DNA from: Deltaproteobacteria bacterium
GTDB lineage: Bacteria > Desulfobacterota > Binatia > Binatales > Binataceae
Direction: 5' to 3'
NCBI GenBank assembly: GCA_021780585.1
Contig: JAJXYM010000112.1
Span: 1 to 10,671 of the forward strand
DNA length: 10,671 nucleotides
In this document: positions 5,801 through 10,671 of the stretch, piece by piece
How the letters are laid out: each line of letters starts with the position of its first letter
Numbering within the stretch: the stretch's first letter is position 1
Translations under genes and position numbers: made by a program
Notes under the pieces: generated by a model
Database searches by the model: none
The model's input: only the letters and a program-made list of their open reading frames with translations
Told to the model about the DNA's origin: nothing

Positions 5801-7593
5801 CGCGCCACCCGGATCGAAAGCTCGCGCAACTGACGCGGATCGATCTCCGACGGCGCGCCGCTCATCGTATCGACCGCCTTCTGCGTCTTCGGAAACGCCA
5901 TCACGTCGCGCAGCGAGTCCGTTCCGCACACCATCATCGCGATCCGGTCCACGCCGAAGGCGATACCGCCATGCGGCGGCGCGCCGAAGGCCAGGGCGTC
6001 GAGCAGGAAGCCGAATTTGGCGATCGCTTCGGCGCGCTCGATACCGAGCAGCGCGAAGACCCGCAGTTGCAGCTCCGCGTTATGAATACGAATTGATCCG
6101 CCGCCCATCTCCTGCCCGTTCAGGACCATGTCGTAGGCAAGCGCGCGCGCCTTGAGCGGTTCGGCGTCAAGCAGCGCCAGGTCTTCGGGCCGCGGCGCCG
6201 TAAAGGGATGGTTCACGGAGACCAACCGCTTTTCCTCCTCGCTGTACTCAAACAGCGGAAAATCGACGATCCAGAGAAATTTGAGCGCCGTTGCGTCGCG
6301 CAGAGCGAATTTCGCGGCCATTTGCAGCCGCAGATCGCCGATCACCGGGCGCACCTTGCCGCGCGGACCCGCGACCATCAACAACGTGTCGCCCTCGGAG
6401 AGTCCGGCGGCGGCGGCGGCGCTGACGCGCTCGTCGGCGCCGATAAACTTCGCGACCGGCCCCTGCCATCCGTCAGACCCGATTTTGGCCCACGCCAGAC
6501 CGAGCGACTGGCGCGTCCGCAGGCCTTCGGCGAGTTCGTCAAGCTCGCGTCGGGAGAGCTGATACGCTCCCGGGAGCGCCAGGCCATAGATGGCGTCGCC
6601 GCGCGCGAGGGTTTCGGCGAAGACCTTGAACTGGGTGCCGCTGAACGCGTCGGTCAGATTCTTCAGCTCCAGGCCGAAGCGCAAATCCGGCTTGTCCGAG
6701 CCGTACCGCTCCATCGCCTCTTCGTACGGCATCTTGAGGAACGGCCGCGGAATCTGGATTTCCGCCGCGTATTCGTAAATCGAGGCCATCATCCCTTCGG
6801 CCATCTCGTGGATATCCTCGGGCCGCGGACCGGTCATCTCGATATCGATCTGACTGAATTCAGGTTGGCGATTCGCGCGCAAATCCTCGTCGCGGAAACA
6901 GCGGGCGATCTGGTAGTAGCGATCGAAGCCGCCCACCATCAGGATTTGCTTCAACAATTGCGGCGATTGCGGCAGCGCATAGAAGCGGCCCGGATTGACG
7001 CGGCTGGGAACGAGATAGTCGCGCGCGCCCTCGGGCGTCGCACGGAACAGAATCGGCGTTTCGATTTCGATAAAGCCGTTGGCGTCGAGATAAGCGCGCG
7101 CGCCGCGCAGCGCCTGATGGCGCCGGCGCAGATTGCGCTGCATCTCGGCGCGGCGCAAATCCAGATAGCGGTACTTGAGCCGCACTTCCTCGGCGGCGCC
7201 GTCCGGACCCGCGAGCGGGAACGGCGGCGGCTGCGACGGATTCAACACTTCCGCAACGGCGACGACGATTTCGATTTCGCCCGTCGGCAGCTCGGCGTTG
7301 ACTGTCCCCTCGGAGCGGCGCACCACGCGGCCCTTCACCGCCAGATAAAATTCCGCGCGCGCCGCCTGGGCCACCGCATGGGCGTCGGCGTCACGCTCGG
7401 GATTGAAAACGAGCTGCACGATTCCTTCGCGGTCGCGCAGGTCGATGAAGATCAGCGAACCGTGGTCGCGACGGGTCGCCACCCAACCCCAGAGCGCGAC
7501 CTCGCGCCCGGCGTCGCCGGCGCGCAGCGCGCCGCAATAATCGGTGCGCCGCCACGGCGGCACGGGCATCAACGCTTGTCTGTACTCGGACAT
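5797..7593 (-). CDS. aspS: Aspartate--tRNA ligase, predicted nondiscriminating (Asp/Asn) type
   Basis: This class IIb synthetase charges tRNA-Asp with aspartate. The 598 residues show the full bacterial layout. First comes an OB-fold anticodon domain (about 15-125) with WGWVATRRDHGSLIFIDLRD. Motif 1 lies around FIEIETPILFRATPEGARDY (174-193), and motif 2 is RCFRDEDLRANRQPEFSQID (231-250). A GAD insertion (roughly 295-430) is the mark of bacterial-type AspRS. Motif 3 is HGGIAFGVDRIA with the ATP arginine R550. H44 (after RRD) and G96 (in SEGTVN) match the positions reported to relax tRNA specificity in the Pseudomonas aeruginosa enzyme; E. coli has Leu and Lys there. The start at 7593 has no Shine-Dalgarno; M9 is an alternative giving about 590 residues. 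hisS ends 50 bp upstream, and the lipoprotein overlaps the stop. Confidence 0.97.
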   Translation of the reverse strand: MSEYRQALMPVPPWRRTDYCGALRAGDAGREVALWGWVATRRDHGSLIFIDLRDREGIVQLVFNPERDADAHAVAQAARAEFYLAVKGRVVRRSEGTVNAELPTGEIEIVVAVAEVLNPSQPPPFPLAGPDGAAEEVRLKYRYLDLRRAEMQRNLRRRHQALRGARAYLDANGFIEIETPILFRATPEGARDYLVPSRVNPGRFYALPQSPQLLKQILMVGGFDRYYQIARCFRDEDLRANRQPEFSQIDIEMTGPRPEDIHEMAEGMMASIYEYAAEIQIPRPFLKMPYEEAMERYGSDKPDLRFGLELKNLTDAFSGTQFKVFAETLARGDAIYGLALPGAYQLSRRELDELAEGLRTRQSLGLAWAKIGSDGWQGPVAKFIGADERVSAAAAAGLSEGDTLLMVAGPRGKVRPVIGDLRLQMAAKFALRDATALKFLWIVDFPLFEYSEEEKRLVSVNHPFTAPRPEDLALLDAEPLKARALAYDMVLNGQEMGGGSIRIHNAELQLRVFALLGIERAEAIAKFGFLLDALAFGAPPHGGIAFGVDRIAMMVCGTDSLRDVMAFPKTQKAVDTMSGAPSEIDPRQLRELSIRVAR

Positions 7594-7643
7594 CGAAGAT
7601 TCAACTTTTAAGAATACCCGCGGCGGAGCGCCTTTGAAACCGC

Positions 7644-8903
7644 CTAGCCCCGCGCCGCCGCCAGAGCCGCCGCGACTTCGCCGCGCGCGACCGTGTTTTG
7701 CGTGCTGGCGCGCAAATCGCGCATCTGCACGACGCCGGCGGCCAGTTCGTTCTCGCCGATAATCAGGGCGTGGCGCGCGCCGCCGCGATCCGCCCGCCTG
7801 AGCAGCGCCTTCAGTCCGCGCTCCGGCGATAGCAGCTCGATACGCAATCCGCTGGCGCGCAATTCCCGGGCGAGTGCGATCGCGCCGGCGACGGCGGCAT
7901 CGCCGATTGCGATGATCGCGGCGTCGGGCGCCCCGCCGGTCGCGTACCGATCGGCGGATATCGCCAGCGCGGTCCGCTCGATCCCGATCGCGAACCCGGT
8001 TCCCGGCGCCGCCGCGCCGCCGAGCGCCTCAACCAGGCCGTCATAGCGTCCGCCCGCGACGATCGCGCTTTGCGCGCCGACCGCGCTCGAAGTGACTTCA
8101 AAAGTGGTGCGATTGTAGTAATCGAGACCGCGCACCAATTGCGGATTCACGACGTAGGGCACGTCGGCAATCTTGATCAGGCGTTCCACCGTCGCGAAAT
8201 GGCCGCGGCAGGGATCGCACAAATAATCGAGACTATGGGGCGCGGTTCGCGCGAGAACCGCGTCGGTCTTGCAGTCGAGCAGGCGCAGCGGATTGCGTTC
8301 GAGCCGCTGATGGCAATCGTCGCACAGCTCGGCGTAATGCGTTCGCCCCCATTCGAGCAGCGCGGCGCGAAAGGCCGGCCGGCAGGCGGCGTCGCCCAGC
8401 GAATTCACCTCGAATGTCACCTCGAGTCCGAGCGCGCGGCGGAACTCGTCGATCATGATAATCAGCTCGGCGTCGCTGGCGGCGTCGGCGCGGCCGAAAA
8501 TCTCGACGCCGAACTGATTGAACTGGCGCAAACGTCCCTTCTGCGGCCGCTCATAACGATACATCGAACCGCAATAGAAGAAGCGCTGCTCGGGATCGCT
8601 GCGATCGAGACCCGCCTCGATATAGGCGCGAATCACGCCGGGCGTGCCTTCCGGACGCAGCGCCTGGTCGCCCTCGCCGGCGGCCTCGGCCGCGCGCGGC
8701 ACGCGATAGAGCTGCTTCTGCACGATATCGGAGGTTTCGCCGCTCGAGCGTTCGTAAAGCTCGATTCGCTCCAGCGTCGGAATCCGGATTTCGTTGAGCG
8801 CGTGCCGATACGCGACCGTGCGCGCGCAGTCCTCGACCATGCTCAGCGCGCGCGCGTCGGCGCCAAGATAATCCTGAAAGCCTCTGAGCCGTGTAAGTTT
8901 CAA
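7644..8903 (-). CDS. hisS: Histidine--tRNA ligase
   Basis: This class IIa synthetase charges tRNA-His. From the TTG at 8903 the protein is 419 residues, the family's usual length, and starts with KLTRLRGFQD, the normal HisRS N-terminus; the frame is open well upstream but that part is unconserved. Motif 1 lies around IRIPTLERIELYERSSGETS (39-58), followed by ALRPEGTPGVIRAY (81-94). Motif 2 is FFYCGSMYRYERPQKGR with FNQFGVEIFG (108-137). The HisRS signature LVRGLDYYNRTTFEV (256-270) and AGGRYDGLVEALGG (283-296) follow, with motif 3 around GTGFAIGIERTAL (301-313). The anticodon-binding domain is about 325-419. Cysteines at 194, 197, 211, 229 and 232 resemble those of many bacterial HisRS. The TTG lacks a good ribosome binding site but overlaps a short upstream frame. 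It is the first gene of a minus-strand cluster with aspS and the lipoprotein. Confidence 0.95.
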   Translation of the reverse strand: MKLTRLRGFQDYLGADARALSMVEDCARTVAYRHALNEIRIPTLERIELYERSSGETSDIVQKQLYRVPRAAEAAGEGDQALRPEGTPGVIRAYIEAGLDRSDPEQRFFYCGSMYRYERPQKGRLRQFNQFGVEIFGRADAASDAELIIMIDEFRRALGLEVTFEVNSLGDAACRPAFRAALLEWGRTHYAELCDDCHQRLERNPLRLLDCKTDAVLARTAPHSLDYLCDPCRGHFATVERLIKIADVPYVVNPQLVRGLDYYNRTTFEVTSSAVGAQSAIVAGGRYDGLVEALGGAAAPGTGFAIGIERTALAISADRYATGGAPDAAIIAIGDAAVAGAIALARELRASGLRIELLSPERGLKALLRRADRGGARHALIIGENELAAGVVQMRDLRASTQNTVARGEVAAALAAARG

Positions 8904-8987
8904 GCCGCCGATTCCATCACGTCGTGAGCTCCGGACGAGCGATTTTCCGTCATTGTCATTACGAAAAATGTATCCCGCGCGATCGGC
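8904..8987 (-). promoter_or_regulatory. Expected hisS promoter and leader region
   Basis: hisS lies directly after a strong terminator, so a promoter is expected within these 84 bp, the only room available. The stretch is relatively AT-rich near 8940-8975, but I see no convincing -35/-10 pair. A GGAG (8932-8929) lies 8 nt before a GTG-ATG pair (8920-8915) that opens a five- to six-codon frame ending at the hisS TTG. Confidence 0.35.
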
Positions 8988-9020
8988 AAGAAAAAGGGGC
9001 CGCCCGCAAGCGGCCCCTTT
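8988..9020 (-). terminator. Strong intrinsic terminator after the thiolase gene
   Basis: A perfect 11-bp stem, AAAGGGGCCGC (8993-9003) with GCGGCCCCTTT (9010-9020), has a 6-nt loop. On the minus strand it runs into TTTTTCTT (8995-8988). It lies 44 nt after the thiolase stop and separates that operon from hisS. On the plus strand the T-run is only three, so it should work mainly in the minus direction. Confidence 0.9.
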
Positions 9021-9064
9021 CCGTCCAGTTTTGCGTATCCGCGAACGGTCGCGCGCGAAATCGC

Positions 9065-10228
9065 TCAGACCGTCAGCAGATGGATCGTGCAGGCCGAACC
9101 CAGCCCGATCACGTGCGCGAGTCCGACTTTGGCGTTCGGCACCTGGCGCGCCTTGGCGCGTTCGTCGCCGGTTATATGCCATATCACTTCGCAAATATTC
9201 GCGACGCCGGTCGCGCCCAGCGGATGGCCCTTCGAGAGCAGGCCGCCCGAGACGTTGACGGGGGCCTTGCCGCCCAAGTCCGGATGCTTCCCGCCGCCCT
9301 CGTCGATAAACTTGCCCGCCTCGCCCTCGCCGCACAGCCCAAGGTTCTCGTAATGCACGAGTTCGGCCGTCGCGAAGCAGTCATGTAATTCGGTAAGCGA
9401 AACGTCTTTCGGTCCGATTCCGGCAGTTTCGTAGGCCTTCTGCGCCGCGCGCCGGGTCAACGTGTTCACATCCGGCAGCGTCAGGTCGCGATCGGTGTAA
9501 GGATCGGAGGTCAGTATCGACGCCGCCACCCGGGCGCGCTTGCGTCCGCCAGCGAGCTGCTTCAGCTTGTCCTCGGAGACGAGGATCGCCGCCGCCGCGC
9601 CGTCTCCCGTCGGACAGCACATATAGAGCGTGTTCGGGAAGGCGACCACGCGCGCATTCATCACGTCTTCGAGCGTGACTTCGTTCTGATACTGCGAAAA
9701 CTGATTCTTGGTCGCATGCTTATGCGATTTGACGGAAATCTTGGCGAAATGCTCCAGCTTCGTGCCGTACTTGCGCATATGTTCCACGCCGGCCTGGCCG
9801 AACACCGCCGGCATCAGCCCCGACCCGACGCGCCCTTCGGTCGAGTATGCGGGGTCCGAGCCGCCTCCCCCGCCGCCGAGCAGGCCCTGCTTGCCCATCT
9901 GCTCGACTCCGACCGCCATCGTCACATCGTACATCCCGGACGCGACCGCCATGTACGCCTCGCGGAAGGCGGTCGAGCCGGTGGCGCAGGCGTTCGACAC
10001 GTTGATCACCGGGATTCCCATCTGGCCGACCTGCTGCAGAATACGCTGCCCAACCATCGCATTGGCCTGATAGAGGTTGCCGCAGGCGAACAGCTCGACA
10101 TCCTTAATCGTCGCGCCCGCGTCCTTGAGCGCGATCAAGGCCGCCTCGGCGCCCAATTCGGGAACCGACTTGTCGGGATAGCGGCCGAACCTGATCATCC
10201 CCGTGCCCAGAACATAAACGTTGCGCAT
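9065..10228 (-). CDS. SCP2-type thiolase (acetyl-CoA acetyltransferase family)
   Basis: The 387-residue protein belongs to the thiolase superfamily, SCP-x/lipid-transfer branch, which cleaves or forms 3-ketoacyl-CoA. The nucleophilic cysteine is C81 in VSNACATGSTAFREA. The HDCF loop (282-285) is the fingerprint of SCP2-type thiolases, in which its cysteine (C284) is thought to act as the second acid/base. GGLLSKGHPLGATG (328-341) supplies H335. The C-terminus reads VIGLGSACTIHLL, with C380. Keeping all of these argues for a true thiolase and against the Ltp2-like steroid aldolases, which have lost thiolase residues. Residues 118-123 form an unusual run of six glycines. AGGAGG lies 7 nt upstream of the ATG at 10228. 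A DUF35 protein, the usual partner of this group, is encoded 65 bp upstream. The substrate is unknown; fatty acids, branched acids or sterol side chains are possible. Confidence 0.93.
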   Translation of the reverse strand: MRNVYVLGTGMIRFGRYPDKSVPELGAEAALIALKDAGATIKDVELFACGNLYQANAMVGQRILQQVGQMGIPVINVSNACATGSTAFREAYMAVASGMYDVTMAVGVEQMGKQGLLGGGGGGSDPAYSTEGRVGSGLMPAVFGQAGVEHMRKYGTKLEHFAKISVKSHKHATKNQFSQYQNEVTLEDVMNARVVAFPNTLYMCCPTGDGAAAAILVSEDKLKQLAGGRKRARVAASILTSDPYTDRDLTLPDVNTLTRRAAQKAYETAGIGPKDVSLTELHDCFATAELVHYENLGLCGEGEAGKFIDEGGGKHPDLGGKAPVNVSGGLLSKGHPLGATGVANICEVIWHITGDERAKARQVPNAKVGLAHVIGLGSACTIHLLTV

Positions 10229-10235
10229 CTCAAAT

Positions 10236-10241
10236 CCTCCT
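10236..10241 (-). promoter_or_regulatory. Thiolase ribosome binding site
   Basis: A full AGGAGG on the minus strand ends 7 nt before the ATG at 10228. It is the best Shine-Dalgarno in the window and confirms the thiolase start. Confidence 0.8.
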
Positions 10242-10293
10242 GAGGACGCCGGCCGCGCCGCCGCGCCGTCGTCGTTCGTATGCCGAATAATCC

Positions 10294-10671
10294 TCAGTTC
10301 GCGCTCGGCCGAAACTGGAACGCGACCACCTCATTGCCCTGCCGGTCCTTGGAGACCACGTTCGCCACCAGCTCAACCGGCATCCCGAACGCCTTTCCGG
10401 GGTTCTTCTGCAGCTCCAGCGGATCGATATCAACCAGGTTCGATTTGACGCTCACGCCCTCGGGCAGATCGACGATCGCGGTGATATACGGCGTCTTCAC
10501 TCCGGGGAACGACTGATGGACCACCGAGAAGACCCAGACTTTGCCCTTGTTCGACAGCGGAATCTCCTGAAACGGTCCGGTCGCGCCGCATTTCGAACAG
10601 GCCAGCCGCTTCACGTCGAGAAACACCGCCCCGCATCCGGCACACTTCGTACCCACCAGATGGGGCGTCGG
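10294..10671 (-). CDS. DUF35 zinc-ribbon/OB-fold acyl-CoA-associated protein (5' end cut by the window edge)
   Basis: The visible 125 residues are the bulk of a DUF35 protein. A rubredoxin-like zinc ribbon comes first, LVGTKCAGCGAVF with C10-x2-C13 and LACSKCG with C25-x2-C28, counted from the window edge. An OB-fold follows (about 35-125) with TPYITAIVDLPEGVSVKSNL. A GTG at 10656 could be read as a start, but the frame stays open to the edge and reads PTPHL before VGTKC, which fits the normal DUF35 N-terminus, so the gene most likely continues outside. Family members bind thiolases or related enzymes and are thought to channel or position acyl-CoA. It is 65 bp upstream of, and probably cotranscribed with, the thiolase. 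Confidence 0.9.
   Translation of the reverse strand, partial: PTPHLVGTKCAGCGAVFLDVKRLACSKCGATGPFQEIPLSNKGKVWVFSVVHQSFPGVKTPYITAIVDLPEGVSVKSNLVDIDPLELQKNPGKAFGMPVELVANVVSKDRQGNEVVAFQFRPSAN

Noticed and set aside
5801..5929. 43-codon N-terminal extension of the lipoprotein frame
   Set aside because: It lies entirely within aspS, and the signal peptide with lipobox begins just after the GTG at 5800.
6208..7611. 467-codon plus-strand open frame opposite aspS
   Set aside because: Long antisense frames are common opposite GC-rich synthetase genes. The translation has no motif, and aspS is unmistakable on the other strand.
8070..8927. 285-codon plus-strand open frame opposite hisS
   Set aside because: It is an antisense shadow; hisS has every family motif, and this frame has no ribosome site or known domain.
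8904..9335. 144-codon N-terminal extension of the hisS frame
   Set aside because: It runs through the thiolase terminator and into the thiolase gene, and has no similarity to HisRS; the conserved N-terminus starts at the TTG.

Overview
The window looks like chromosomal housekeeping DNA from a GC-rich, Gram-negative bacterium. An LPS-type glycosyltransferase and a lipoprotein with a clear lipobox point to an outer membrane. The mix of genes (hisS next to aspS, an MJ0042 zinc-ribbon/DUF3426 protein, an SCP2-type thiolase beside a DUF35 protein) suggests a deltaproteobacterial or Binatota-like environmental lineage. That placement comes from gene content and general family knowledge, not from any search. 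No phage, plasmid, CRISPR, transposase or RNA gene was recognised.

Layout from left to right. (1) Positions 1-84 may hold the last codons of a plus-strand gene; its stop shares a CTAG with the stop of the next gene. (2) A WaaG/RfaG-like family 4 glycosyltransferase lies on the minus strand (81-1208). (3) It is divergent from a zinc-ribbon/DUF3426 membrane protein on the plus strand (1322-2617). (4) That gene meets gcvH tail to tail with a 7-bp gap (minus, 2625-3014). (5) gcvH is divergent from ald, alanine dehydrogenase (plus, 3282-4388); the 267 bp between them hold several dyad symmetries. (6) A 692-bp convergent intergenic region (4389-5080) contains a long palindromic repeat, repeat-like fragments, an AT-rich island and two candidate terminators facing each other. 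(7) A minus-strand cluster hisS - aspS - lipoprotein runs 8903 to 5081; the lipoprotein start overlaps the aspS stop as GTGA. (8) A strong intrinsic terminator (8988-9020) separates this cluster from an upstream minus-strand pair: a DUF35 zinc-ribbon/OB-fold protein (cut by the right edge) and an SCP2-type thiolase.

How the genes work together. ald and gcvH both serve amino-acid carbon and nitrogen metabolism (pyruvate/alanine and glycine/one-carbon). hisS and aspS charge tRNAs; the AspRS carries residues typical of nondiscriminating enzymes, which would imply indirect Asn-tRNA synthesis through GatCAB elsewhere in the genome. The thiolase and DUF35 proteins probably form an acyl-CoA-processing complex. 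The glycosyltransferase and lipoprotein belong to envelope biogenesis.

I found no clear candidate for a new biological system. The observations most worth a second look are the gcvH-ald intergenic dyads, the mini-ORF overlapping the non-ATG hisS start, the aspS-coupled lipoprotein, the AspRS specificity prediction and the palindromic repeat.
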